DNA of 64,000 nt, from positions 643,291 to 707,290 of the forward strand of contig WOAB01000233.1 in assembly GCA_027886185.1 (NCBI GenBank), in the 5' to 3' direction. The stretch comes from Rheum nobile. Its lineage: Eukaryota; Streptophyta; Magnoliopsida; Caryophyllales; Polygonaceae. A program made the translations under genes and the position numbers. Positions 42,968 through 54,183 of this stretch are shown piece after piece. How positions within the stretch are numbered: the stretch's first letter is position 1; each line of letters opens with the position of its first letter. The notes beneath the pieces are model-generated. The model was not told the DNA's origin. It ran no database searches and saw only the letters and a program-made list of their open reading frames with translations.

Positions 42968-44363
42968 TGACAGGCTTAAAGTCGTATGCCTAATCAAAGA
43001 AATCCTAAAGTACCTACTAAAGAGTATAGCAAACAATTCAGGGTCGATCCCACAGGGAGTCAGGTTATCTATTTCTATAATTCGCAATCACCAACTAGAA
43101 ACTAGGGGGGGGGGTGTAGTGTTTTCTTGGTAAACAAGTAACAAGTAAGTAAGTAAAGGTTGTGAATATAATGGGAAAAAGTGCTACACTTAACAAAAAT
43201 CCACACAACAAAAGATATGGTTGATCACTGAATTCTATTAATTTCAAGTTCTTATCTTTTCTTTAGTTGTTCTTATCCCGATCTTAGGTAACTATTAGTT
43301 CTACCAGCCCTAATAATACTTATTACTAAATCAAACCCGAAAACCTTCAAGATTCAATAAAGCAATAGCATTCAACCAAGGATTCAACAAGATACATGCA
43401 ATAGAAACAACCCGTTACTATAACATGCAATTAACTCTCTCTCACGATGAACACTCGCAACCCGCTTATGTAAATCGTGTGTACTACTAGATATGCAACC
43501 CGAACCCGGAATCACAAGTCCTAGCTATTAGGAAGATATCAATAAACCTAGGTGATCAGTCTAGATAAATCAACATAAACCAATAAACATTCAAGCAGAA
43601 GAGAATTAATCCAACTAGATAGGAAATCGAACAAGAGTAGAAAACTCACAACCAATCAATTGTTGGCTTCAAACTGTCAAGTGCAACAATGGAGGTTTAG
43701 TTCTCCATAGGGTTTGTGAGAGCAAACTATGAAAGGTGGCAACTAGGTTTAAAGAATAGATTCCTCTAATAGAGTCTTAAACTTAACTTAAATACTAAGG
43801 AAATAATTCAGAAATAAAGAAAAGAAATAAACAAACAAACTTGGAAACAAAGTCTCGGAAATAAAATAAAACGGGAAATAAAAACTCGGAAATATCTTCA
43901 GCGCGTCGCCACCGCTGGGTGCGGTGACACCCACCGCGGGGTGCGGTGATCTTCCAGAATCTAGATCTTCGCTTCTGTTGTGCTCGCTGCGGGTGCGGCC
44001 ATCTTACCGTGGGGTGCGGTGGCGACGACTTCTCAGCTTCTGCGACACTTCCGTAAAAACGCCATAACGTTTGATTCCCAACTCGGATTGCGCTCATATT
44101 TGGAGGACTTGTAGTAGACTTCAAGATCTAACTCCTAGAATTGGAATCACTCCATTTGGACATCTGAGTAAAGAGAACGAACCATTTGAATTCAGCCCAC
44201 TGTTCTTCTACTCTTCAATGCACTTCAAACCTCTGTAAATCCCATGATTTCTTCACTTCTAGTCTCTAACTCTCAACTCCACAATTGTGCTCTAAATCCA
44301 TCCAAATGGCACCTCAAAACTGGTAACAACCCTTAGAAATACACTATAAAATAGTGTCGATCA
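42968..44363 (-). repeat. A2 5' LTR (1396 bp)
   Basis: TGACAGGC...GTCGATCA on the plus strand, next to the PBS. Four palindrome copies lie at 43911-44025. The E RNase H begins at 44364. Confidence 0.9.
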
Positions 44364-44695
44364 AATGATCTCCAAATAAGCCGTCATCTTGGAGTCACAT
44401 GCTGCATATGCTTCGTTGATTTGGTTCACGATGAGCATAGAGTCACATGTTAATTCTAGATTCTTCACGCTTGTCTCCTTGGCCAAGGTAATGCTGGTCG
44501 CGAGTGCTTCATATTCGGCCTCGTTGTTTGTTGCATTAAATTCGCATCGTACAGCTTGGGCTATCTTATCCACATTTGGCGATTTTTTGACAACCCCTAG
44601 TCCAACGCCATTCTGATTGGATGCGCCGTCGATGAACAAGGTCCACTTCAATGGGGTAGGATTCTCAACTTGCAATAACTCTCCGATTATCTCTT
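44364..44695 (-). pseudogene. E: RNase H domain
   Basis: The minus-strand frame reads ELLQVENPTPLKWTLFIDGA (catalytic D), VRCEFNATNNEAEYEALATS (catalytic E) and LELTCDSMLIVNQINEAYAA (catalytic D), ending AYLEII where A2 inserted. All three acidic residues are present. G interrupts it upstream with TSD CTCTT; the chain resumes at 51422 as DFVIDLNPTYKE. Confidence 0.9.
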
Positions 44696-45610
44696 TGTTG
44701 AATTCCTTAGGTTTTGATAAGTGACAAACATTCAACTAATCTGGGTACTAAGTGTTTCAGGAACAAAGACAATTGTCTCAGGGAACCATTGTAGCAAAGG
44801 ATCGCGGGGAGGAACAAAGCTTTGTTCCCGTGCTTTGTTACCCAGCAAGGAACTGAAGCGACGAACGAGATCGAAGCTGCGGATGGAAAGAAGAAATCCA
44901 GCGTGACAATTATGGAAACAAATCAAAGAAGAATCATGCGGTCAAGGATTGAAGACTTCGGCTGGAAGGATCTAGCCGTTGGAGAAGATTTGGAGAGAGA
45001 AGCCCGATTCCTTATCTTAGGGAATCTTTCCTTAGATAAGTGAATTGGAGAGAGAAGAATCATATCTCATCCGATTATATTAATTTCGGGAATTCCTTCC
45101 TTGATTAATATAGACGGTTGGGATATTATTCCTCCAGCAAATCCTATCTTCTTATAACCTTATTTGGAAAGATCTTATCTTGTTACAATTAGGGTTTTGC
45201 CGTGTTGTATTTATTAGAAGTATGGATTCATTTCTAAGTAACCACGACGACGAAAAATAGAGAGAACGAAAAAGAGAAAGAAAATAAGTGAGGTGTGTGT
45301 AAGTCTTTGAGGGTTGAGTTCGATTCATCGTTGTAGAAGAGTCTTCGAGTCTAGCTGGTTGTTTAGAGATCGAAGTCCAGGATACAAGTGTAATCGAACA
45401 AGAAATCAATAAGACAAGTACACGCTTCAAAATCCTCTCAAGCGGAAGCTTGAAGGTAGTGGTTTTTCCTTGAGAAGCTAGTTTTGCTAATCAGGGTTTT
45501 CACTATACATCGTGAGTTCGTTCGTTATCTTTCTTGTTGTTTTTAACCCGCTGCATCTTATGTGGGAACAAAGCTTTTGTTCCCTCAGACGTAACTCTAA
45601 CGATCCAACA
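44696..45610 (+). repeat. G 5' LTR (915 bp)
   Basis: TGTTGAATTCC...GATCCAACA. It contains a perfect palindrome GGAACAAAGCTTTGTTCC (44811-44828) and a second inverted repeat GGGAACAAA-GCT-TTTGTTCCC (45564-45584). Confidence 0.95.
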
Positions 45611-45612
45611 AT

Positions 45613-45624
45613 TGGTATCAGAGC
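45613..45624 (+). other. PBS of G, initiator tRNA-Met
   Basis: TGGTATCAGAGC, two bases after the LTR; a perfect 12-nt match to the iMet complement. Confidence 0.95.
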
Positions 45625-45671
45625 CTAGTGCTCTAGATTGTTCGTTTTTAGTTACAGATTTTGCAGGAAAG

Positions 45672-48600
45672 ATGTCGTCAGGAAATGCCTTGGATGGAGA
45701 CTCTCGAGAAGGTGATGTAGATGTGGTTCTCATCACTCAAGCCATGAAGAAGATATGGTCTCGAAACAAAGGCATTAAGGGTTCGGTCATGGTTCACAAT
45801 GACATGAAGGAGGTTGTCTGCTTCCACTGTTATGACAACGAACACTTTGCCAAAAACTGCCTCAACAAAGCGGCAGGTTCTCCTCAGACCCGGAAAGAGG
45901 AACAAGCAAAAGGTGCGAAGTGGGGTGACTACAACTCAGATGATGAAGCATCTCCTCTCTCAAAGGATATCTGTTTGATGAGCTCAAAAGATCACAACAT
46001 ATCAGAAGATGGTGCTCATAAATCCGAGGAGGAAGCAAGGAAAGGCTCTTGGCACCTTGACAGTGCGTGCTCAAGTCACATGACAGGGAACAGTGAGTGG
46101 TTCACCTCTCTTCAGCCAGCCTCAGGGGCATCGATAACTTTTGGAAACAAAAGTAAGGGTGAGGTTTGTGGTATCGGTAAAGTAAGACTCTCTAAACACA
46201 TCACTGTGAATAACGTAAATCTAGTGAATAATCTCAAATTTGACCTGTTTAGTGTGGCTCAACTATGCCAAAACAGAAAAAATAGAGTAGTCTTTACCAC
46301 CGATGATTGTCATGTTGAGTGTCTAAGTACAGGGAAAATCTTACTCAAAGGGATCTGCGACAACAACGTTTACAAGGTCGACTCTGCTTTCATCCCTGAC
46401 AAGGACCTTTGTCTGTCTTCTATTGCTGGGACAACAGACTTGTGGCACAAACGCTTTGGACATACTAGCCTTCAACTCCTTTCCAAACTTCACAGACAAG
46501 AGCTGGTGAACGGACTCCCTAAGGTTGAAGCTATGAGAAATGATGTGTGTGATGCATGCATCAAAGGAAAACAAGTCAGATTCTCTTTCAAGTCAAAAAG
46601 GGATATAAGTACTACTCATCCTCTGGAATTAGTCCACATGGATCTTTGTGGGCCAATGCGCACGAAGAGCCGTGGGGGAAATGTATATGTCTTTGTTATT
46701 GTTGATGACTATTCCAGGTACACATGGACTCTATTTATCTCATCAAAGGATGAAGTGTTCGCTGAGTTTGAGTCATGGCTTAAGGCAGCCGAAAGGAGCA
46801 CTGGACATTCCTTGGGGTCTATTCGCACTGATCATGGAACAGAATTCGAGAACTCTCGGTTCCTATCCCTCTGTAGGAACAAAGGTATTAACCACAACTT
46901 CTCTACTCCCAGGACCCCACAGCAAAACGGGGTTGTGGAAAGCAAGAACAAGACTCTGGAAGACATGACACGTACCCTTCTCATCTCAAGTGGTCTTCCT
47001 AGGAGTTTCTGGGCCGAAGCTCTGAATGCTGCTTGTTACGTTCTGAATAGAGCAACCATTCGTCCTCTCCTGAACAAAACTGCCTATGAGCTTCTTAAGG
47101 GAAGGAAACCTAATGTGTCTCATTTGCGCACATTTGGTTGCAAGTGCTTCGTCCACAACAATGGGAAAGATTCTCTTGGGAAGTTCGATCCCAGGAGTAA
47201 TGAAGGAACTTTTGTAGGATACTCTCAGCAAAGCAAGGCTTACAAAGTATTCAACAAGAGAACCAGAAAGGTAGAGGAAAGCATTCATGTAGTGTTTGAT
47301 GAATCAGTTATGGCTGGTAACAATGTGCAAGAACAATCAGGCAGTGTTCCCTCCAATACCGAGTTATCCGAAGATGATTTCTTTCAGCTTGTAGAAAGCA
47401 ATGTCGGTGATGGGACCTCTCAAGATCAAGAAATTCAGAATGATCCTTTAACACCGAGAACTCCCAACTCCGCCAACTCAGATGGAAATGAAGAAAATGC
47501 TCACCCACCAGAAACATCTCAGGTACCTCAGGGGGAACAGAGCCCAAGTCACGGCACAGCGGAGCCCTCTGAGGACAGCTCTAATGCTGACAGAACTGGA
47601 GATGTCAGTCCTAATACTGATGAAACTGTTGGTGAAAGCTCAAACGCTGGCAATGCTAATTCAGAGGAGTTCGACGTCAACAATCTCCAAGTTCCAAACT
47701 ACCAGCAAAAGTGGGCTCATCCAGTCAAACTAATCGTCACAGACTATAGAAAGGGAGCACCTCAAAGCACTCGTTCTTCCCTACATAACTTTTGTGTTTT
47801 CAATGCTTTTCTCTCTTTACAAGAACCTAAAACCGTAGGAGAAGCATTGAAGGATCCTGACTGGATAAACGCCATGTAAGAAGAACTTCATCAGTTCGAA
47901 AGAAACAAGGTTTGGCGGTTAGTTCCTCGTCCAAGGAACAGAACAGTGATAGGAACCAAATGGGTGTTCATGAACAAGCTGGATGATCAAGGTCAAGTCA
48001 CAAGGAACAAAGCAAGGCTGGTGGTGAAAGGTTACAACCAGCAGGAAGGCATCGACTATGATGAGACCTTTGCTCCAGTTGCCAAGTTAGAAGCAATAAG
48101 ACTCCTAATTGCCTATTCCTCTTTCCATGGATTCAAGCTGCAACAGATGGATGTCAAGACCGCCTTCTTGAATGGAGTTCTCAAGGAGGAAGTCTATGTG
48201 GAGCAAACTCCCGGCTTTGAGGACACCACCCAACCCGACCATGTCTATATTCTAGACAAAGCTTTGTACGGTCTCAAGCAAGCCCCAAGGGCCTGGTATG
48301 AAAGGCTCTCACAGTTCCTTCTGACGCACGGATACATTCGTGGAAAGGTCGACAAGACATTGTTCCTTCTGAAGGAAGGGAAGCATATTTTGGTGGTACA
48401 AGTCTACGTGGATGATATCATCTTTGGCTCTACAGATGATAAACTGGTTCAGAAATTCTCTAAGCTAATGTCCAGTGAATTCGAGATGAGCATGGTTGGA
48501 TAACTCAAGTTCTTCTTAGGTCTTCAAGTCTCTCAGGGGGATGAGGGAACCAAAGTGCATCAACAGAAGTATCTAAGGGAATGTGTCAAAAAGTTTGGAA

Positions 48601-49349
48601 TGTCTGACGCAAAACCCTTCACCACTCTCATCTCTCCAAACAACCCAATGGGAAAAGACGAACATGAACAAAGAATTGATCCATCTCTCTACCGAGGAAT
48701 CATAGGTTCGCTTCTCTATCTCACTGCTAGTAGACCTGATATTATGTACAGTGTATGTCTTTGTGCTCATTTTCAGGCTGATCCCAAAGAAACACATCTC
48801 AAAGCAGTGAAGAGGATTCTGAGATACTTGAAGGGAACAGATGATCTATGTATGTGGTATCCAAGGGGAGGAAGCCTCGATCTAGTCGGATACACAGATG
48901 CTGACTTCGCAGGGAACAAAGTGGATAGAAAATCAACATCAGGAATGGCTCAGTTCCTTGGGCCGTGTTTAGTTTCCTGGGGGTCAAAGAAGCAGAACTC
49001 CGTCGCTCTATCCACTGCAGAAGCTGAATACATAGCCGCCGCTGCTTGTTGCACACAACTCCTATGGCTTAAACAACAACTCAGCGACTACGGTATTCTT
49101 CTTAACTCTATTCCCATTCTTTGTGACAATACCAGTGCCATAAATATCTCCAAGAATCCGGTGTAACACTCACATACCAAGCACATCGAGATAAGACACC
49201 ACTTCTTACGTGACTGTATGGAGAAAGGGTTGGTGACAATGGACTTCTGTGGAACTAAGGATCAAATTGCTGACATCTTCACCAAGGCTCTAAACAGGGA
49301 ACCCTTCGAACAGTTCCGTATGGAACTAGGTATGATCTCTCTAAACTAA
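45672..49349 (+). pseudogene. gag-pol: G gag-pol polyprotein with three in-frame stops
   Basis: One frame of 1226 codons from the ATG at 45672 to TAA at 49347, with TAA at 47877, 48501 and 49164 and no frameshift. Order: CCHC knuckle CFHCYDNEHFAKNC (about residue 50), protease WHLDSACSSHMTG (about 129), integrase zinc region (about 258) and DDE core with DLCGP, RTDHGTEFEN and GVVESKN (about 323-423). RT follows from TKWVF (about 763) with YVDD at 912-915, then RNase H with YTDADFAG and AEAEYIAAA (about 1075 and 1116). Only about 50 residues precede the knuckle, whereas copia gag domains normally have several hundred, so most of gag is deleted. At two stops (47877, 49164) relatives usually have Gln (CAA), so C-to-T changes are likely. 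Confidence 0.9.
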
Positions 49350-50506
49350 ATGTCTATTTGTTCTGTTCCCTCGATGATTGGCTAAATACTTGGTAAAGTG
49401 TGCAAGGTTAATCATCATGTCCTGATCTGCATCCATTTTCTTGCTCATTAGTTGGACAACTTGTTTAGACTCATGCTAATACTTCACTTATGTGCAAATT
49501 TTCATGCATGATCATCCATGCTATCTTGGCTATACATGATTCAGCCTTCTTTCAGCCCAAAAGAGTCAACTTGATGCTCAGTTCCCCCATCATAAGCCCA
49601 AATGATTGTTGATTCTACAGCTTACCTTAGCCATCATGCTTGATGCTCCCTATGAGCCCCTCTAATCATCCACATCTGGGAGCCTCTCATTCATGATAAA
49701 CATTATTAAAAAATCTCGTATATATTTATGTGTGATGTTCTTTGTACCCTCTCTGGTAACATTACCCCCGCATCACACTCTTCTACTTTTTCGGAAAGTC
49801 GAGAATACGAATGGTCGCCTCTGTGGTATGTGGATAGTTTTGACAGGTATGGTATGATGGTGTGAAGGCTGCTATGCTCACGGTCGTGTGAGCCTTTAGG
49901 GTTTTGGATTGCATCTGCTACATGGTCTTTCTGAAAGTATCTTCCTGGCTGTGTTCTTTGGCTAAATGAGGAAAGTAGGAGGCTGTGGTGTTCCTGTCAA
50001 AAAAAAAAAGATGGACTCCATTGCTATTCATACTTCAGCTCTAGCTGCTGGCCCCAGTGGTACTTAATTCGTCTTTCTTTGGCTGACCAATCCCTCTTTT
50101 GTTCCCTAGCACATCTATCCCTTACTCTTCAAACTTCTTTGCTTCTGCTTCATGTGTTTGCATTGACTGGCATGGTGATCATGTATGTTATTCTTGCTCA
50201 CCTTGTTGTTGTACTTACATGCAGTTTAGGTTTGTGCGGTTCAATCTAATGCAAATGGGAATGTTGCTTATCTTGCTGTGGTCTTTTTCTCTCTCACTCT
50301 TTACTTATGCTTTTGATGATGACAAAAGGGGGAAAATGACAGGTGGCTTTGGTTGAGGGGGAACAGTACATGGTTTCATATGTTGCTGTGTTGAGGGGGA
50401 ACTATTATGGTCTTGTGTGGAGAACCTTTCCCCATACAACTGTCTTTATCTCGTTTGTGTATGCTTTATTGTCAAGGACGTTCGTCACCATCAAAAAGGG
50501 GGAATT
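49350..50506 (+). other. G tail between pol and 3' LTR
   Basis: About 1.16 kb with no convincing ORF; an 85-codon frame at 50099-50356 is hydrophobic but unsupported. Several purine runs precede the 3' LTR, the last being AAAAAGGGGGAATT at 50494-50507. Sireviruses often have an env-like ORF here; I see no intact one. Confidence 0.6.
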
Positions 50507-51421
50507 TGTTGAATTCCTTAGGTTTTGATAAGTGACAAACATTCAACTAATCTGGGTACTAAGTGTTTCAGGAACAAAGACAGTTGTCTCAGGGAACCAT
50601 TGCAGTAAAGGATCGTGGGGAGGAACAAAGCTCTGTTCATGTGCTTTGTTACCCAGCAAGGAACTGAAGCGACGAACGAGATCGAAGCTGCGGATGGAAA
50701 GAAGAAATCCAGCGTGACAATTATGGAAACAAATCAAAGAAGAATCACGCGGTCAAGGATTGAAGACTTCGGCTGGAAGGATCTAGCCGTTGGAGAAGAT
50801 TTGGAGAGAGAAGCCTGATTCCTTATCTTAGGGAATCTTTCCTTAGATAAGTGAATTGGAGAGAGAAGAATCATATCTCCTCCGATTATATTAATTTCGG
50901 GAATTCCTTCCTTGATTAATATAGACGGTTGGGATATTATTCCTCCAGCAAATCCTATCTTCTTATAACCTTATTTGGAAAGATCTTATCTTGTTACAAT
51001 TAGGGTTTTGCCGTGTTGTATTTATTAGAAGTATGGATTCATTTCTAAGTAACCACGACGACGGAAAACAGAGAGAACGAAAAAGAGAAAGAAAAGAAAT
51101 GAGGTGTGTATAAGTCTTTGAGGGTTGAGTTCGATTCATCGTTGTAGAAGAGTCTTCGAGTTTAGCTGGTTGTTTAGAGGTCGAAGTCCAGGATACAAGT
51201 GTAATCGAACAAGAAATCAATAAGACAAGTACACGCTTTAAAATCCTCTCAAGCGGAAGCTTGAAGGTAGTGGTTTTTCCTTGAGAAGCTAGTTTTGTTA
51301 ATCAGGGTTTCCACTATACATCGTGAGTTCGTTCGTTATCTTTCTTGATGTTTTTAATCCGCTGCATCTTCTGTGGGAACAAAGCTTTTGTTCCCTCAGA
51401 CGTAACTCTAACGATCCAACA
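50507..51421 (+). repeat. G 3' LTR (915 bp)
   Basis: The same length as the 5' LTR, with scattered substitutions. The first palindrome is degraded (GGAACAAAGCTCTGTTCA); the second is intact (near 51375-51395). Confidence 0.95.
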
Positions 51422-51606
51422 CTCTTCTTTATAGGTTGGATTTAAATCGATAACAAAATCTGCCAAAGCTTGCGACTTGATTGTTGTACATGTCTCGTAC
51501 TAGATGTCGTAACCGCTGAGATGCACTGCCCACTTTGTCAACCTCCTAGATAGTTTCGGCTTGCTCATCACGTTCCTGATGTGATAGTTTGTTTTGACTC
51601 TGATGG
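51422..51606 (-). pseudogene. E: RT to RNase H connection, short piece
   Basis: The minus strand reads VKTNYHIRNVMSKPKLSRRL, TKWAVHLSGYDI, a stop, then YETCTTIKSQALADFVIDLN, the typical end of the first RNase H and start of the linker in Tat elements. It is bounded by Cassandra and G. Confidence 0.85.
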
Positions 51607-51648
51607 TGTAAGGCCCGAGCCTTAGAAGCGCCATCCCATGTCAACCCA

Positions 51649-51714
51649 GGAACTTCCTAGGAGGTCACCCATCCTGGTACTACTCCCTCCCTAGCATGCT
51701 TAACTTCAGAGTTC
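51649..51714 (-). promoter_or_regulatory. 5S rRNA-like Pol III promoter segment in Cassandra LTR (3' copy)
   Basis: The minus strand contains GAAGTTAAGCATGCT (box A region), GGAGTAGTACCAGGATGGGT and GTGACCTCCTAGGAAGTTCC (box C region), clearly from 5S rRNA. The second copy is at 51962-52025. It is part of the element, not a ribosomal gene. Confidence 0.9.
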
Positions 51715-51961
51715 TTTGTCCTCACTTGAACCCTAAAAACGAAGAGCTCTTATTGACATGGGTAGCACTCTAATCCTTATAAAGGATTACAAATCCGAAG
51801 TATTACAATCACCCCTACTTAAGACGACCTCGTCAAGCCCACAGACCATCCTATGGGTCGAGTGACCGCCATCCAGACCAAGTCCACTCGTAACCCAGAG
51901 TCGGCTCTCATACCATTGGTAAGGCCTGAGCCTTAGAAGCATCGTCCCATGCCAACCCGAC

Positions 51962-52025
51962 AACTTCCTAGGAGGTCATCCATTCTGGTACTACTCCCAC
52001 CCTAGCACGTTTAACTTCAGAGTTC
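51962..52025 (-). promoter_or_regulatory. 5S rRNA-like Pol III promoter segment in Cassandra LTR (5' copy)
   Basis: The same region as 51649-51714 with a few substitutions (TGGGAGTAGTACCAGAATGG). Being in the 5' LTR, it would drive the element transcript. Confidence 0.85.
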
Positions 52026-52117
52026 TTTGTCCTCACTTGAACCCTAAAAAGAAAGAACTCTTATGACATGGGTAGCACTCTAATCCTTATAAAGGATTAC
52101 AAATCCGGGGTATTACA

Positions 52118-53460
52118 GATGGCATGAGCCTCGAATTAGGACCTTAGCTTGATGGACGCGGTGATGAGGGCCAATGTGAGTTTCTTCATGGGTGAATATC
52201 TTGTATTCATGTCTTGTAGTGTCTTACTTACATAGTAGACATGCAACTATTCTCCATCTTCCTCTCTTACTAGGACGGCGCTTACTTTCGTTTCCGTGAC
52301 TGCCAAGTATATATATAGGACTTCGCCATCTTTTGGCATTGAAAGTATGAGGAAGCGGGTTAGGTACCTTTTTAATTCGTGGAAAGCTTCCTCGTGTTCA
52401 CTTGTCCACTCGAATGACTTGTTCTTCTTCACGATGTCATAGAACAAATTATTCAAGTCTAACGCCTTGGAGATGAATCTGTTGAGTGTGGTGACTCTGC
52501 CTATCAGCTTCTGGATGTCTTTCACGCATCGTGGAGATTGGAGATCTAGGATTACTTTGATTTGATTAGACTGGCTTCGATCCCCCGTTGCATCACCATG
52601 TATCCCAAGAACCTGCTTGATGAGACTCTAAAGGAACATTTGGTGGGATTCAGCTTCATGTCATATTTCTCTAGGATCTCGAAGGTTGTCCTCAGATATT
52701 AGATGTGGTAGACCGCCTTCTTCAACTTGACCAGCATATCGTCTATGTAAACTTCCATCGTGTCGCATATTTAGTCTTTAAATATTTTGTTGACTAGTCT
52801 TTGGTAAGTGGCTCTGGCGTTCTTGAGGCCAAACGACATGACCTTATAGCAATAAATTCCTTTGGTTGGTGATGAAGGCATTCTTCTCTTTGTCCTCTCG
52901 ACTTAGCTGGATTTGGTGATAACCACTGAACGCGTCCATGAAGTTTAGCAATTCATGACCGGTGGTGGCGTCGACCATGGCGTCGATGTGAGGTAGAGGA
53001 GAGGAGTTTTTAGGAAAGGTCTTGTTGAAGGCGGTGAAGTCGATGCAGACTCTCCACTTCCCATTCTTTTTCTTGTCCACCACCACGTTGGCTAACCAGA
53101 CTGGGTACCTAGCTTCTCTAATCTTTCCTGTTTCTAATAGTGCTCGCACTTCTTTGTCTATCACTTTGTTCCTCTCTGGTGTGAACTTTCTTCGCTGATG
53201 CTTGACGGGTAGATGTTGAGGATCCACATTGAGTTTGTGGACGATCATGTTGGGATTAATGCTAGTCATGTCCTCGTGTGTCCATGCAAAACATTTCGAA
53301 TGGGACCGCGAGAAGTCGACCAATTGCTTTCTTGTTTTGTCAGCATATCTATGCCAATCTTTACAACTTGATTAGGCTTAGTAGGAGGTTCTGGCTTCGT
53401 GTATAGTGTCGTCGTCTTGAAATCCGTTAATTGTTATGTCGTCTGCCCCTTGACTTGTTT
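52118..53460 (-). pseudogene. E: reverse transcriptase and first RNase H region
   Basis: The minus-strand frame 53323-52844 has RRKFTPERNKVIDKEVRALL, PVWLANVVVDKKKNGKWRVC, IDFTAFNKTF, PHIDAMVDATTGHELLNFMD and AFSGYHQIQL. After a frameshift near 52850 it continues with KVMSFGLKNARATYQRLVNK and a catalytic YIDDMLVK (YIDD at 52749-52738). The next frame (52525-52247) reads KLIGRVTTLNRFISKALDLN and FEWTSEHEEAFHELKRYLTR. The motif set is that of Tat-lineage Ty3/gypsy elements. Several stops and shifts make it non-functional. Cassandra interrupts it after the FEAHAI-like sequence. Confidence 0.9.
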
Positions 53461-54139
53461 CTACGTGACCGTCTGCCTCATGGGAATCCTATAGCACTCT
53501 TTTGCTAACCTCTGCTCGCCCCTGATCTCTTGCACACCCCACTTGTTGGGGAACTTAACGGTATGACAGTACGTTGGTGGGACTGTTCTCATGTCGTGTA
53601 TCCAAGGACGTCCAAGGATAACATTGAGAGGTGACGGACAACCAATGATTAAGAACTGATCTTGGTGGTTCACCCGGTTGCGTACGTGGTCAGTGTGATC
53701 TCCCCTTGTGTGTTGCTTACTTCGCCGCTAAAGCCTACTAACATGACTGATTTCTTGATAATATCTTCTCGAGTTAATCCAAGAATGTGGAAGGCTTTAA
53801 TCATCATGATGTTTGTTGAATTGTCATTGTCGACCATGTGCATTGTACTAAGCAATTCCCTATTGTGAGGAATATGACGAGACCGTCGTGATGCTCTGCT
53901 ATGACATGCTCAGGTTCGTCGAATGTGATGGAGACATTTTCAAAATCTTTTCTAGCGACGGTCATTGGTCTATCGGAGTCGGTTTCCCTTGCGTGGCGCT
54001 TGGCAGTCGACACGGTTGTTCTACAAATTTCTGATCCTCCGGATATGCAATTGGCGGTCTTAACATGGGTAGGAGGAGGCGGCGGTGCCTCTCCTTGCCT
54101 GTTTCGACCGAAGGTAGCCCTGACTCTGTCGGTGATCAA
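53461..54139 (-). pseudogene. E: gag end and protease region
   Basis: There are three overlapping minus-strand frames. 54139-53804 has VSITFDEPEHVIAEHHDGLV, the start of the protease region. 53855-53670 has VDNDNSTNIMMIKAFHIL, where Tat elements have an ID(S/G)GSSADIL active site; the first Asp remains but the Gly-Ser core is lost. 53673-53461 has FLIIGCPSPLNVILGRPWIH. At least two frameshifts separate them. Confidence 0.8.
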
Positions 54140-54183
54140 ATCCCTAAGATAACCTTTTTGGAGCAGGTGTGCAACTTCCTTCC

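Larger units (their letters stand above)
39165..44363 (-). mobile_element. A2: Athila-like non-autonomous element, 3' LTR truncated
   Basis: On the minus strand: 5' LTR (44363-42968), tRNA-Asp PBS, gag tail and protease-like segment, candidate intron, conserved 3' non-coding region, PPT and a 3' LTR cut after about 900 bp (40066-39165). It is inserted in the E RNase H (AYLEII...). Its gag-pro half is closest to A1. Its 3' half matches B and lacks the ATHILA-type ORF of A1, so the group is mosaic. Confidence 0.85.
44696..51421 (+). mobile_element. G: Sirevirus-like Ty1/copia element
   Basis: Paired 915-bp LTRs, a perfect TSD CTCTT (44691-44695, 51422-51426), an iMet PBS, one gag-pol frame in copia order (protease, integrase, RT, RNase H) and a 1.16-kb tail before the 3' LTR. 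Several GGGGGAA-type purine runs near the 3' end (50329, 50358, 50395, 50499) recall the multiple PPTs of Sireviruses. Gag is strongly shortened and pol carries three stops, so this copy is defective. The LTRs differ at several sites, implying some age. Confidence 0.9.
51607..52117 (-). mobile_element. Cassandra TRIM element with 5S rRNA-derived LTRs
   Basis: Two 201-bp LTRs (51607-51807, 51917-52117) and a 109-bp interior, with a perfect TSD GATGG (51602-51606, 52118-52122). On the minus strand the LTR begins TGTAATACC, the PBS is TGGTATGAGAGCC (51915-51903) and the PPT is AGTAGGGGTGAT (51819-51808). Each LTR contains a 5S rRNA-like segment. There is no coding capacity, as is normal for Cassandra. 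Confidence 0.95.

Noticed and set aside
51649..52025. 5S rRNA genes
   Set aside because: Only about 65 bases of the 5S sequence are present, inside 201-bp LTRs with a TSD; this is Cassandra.
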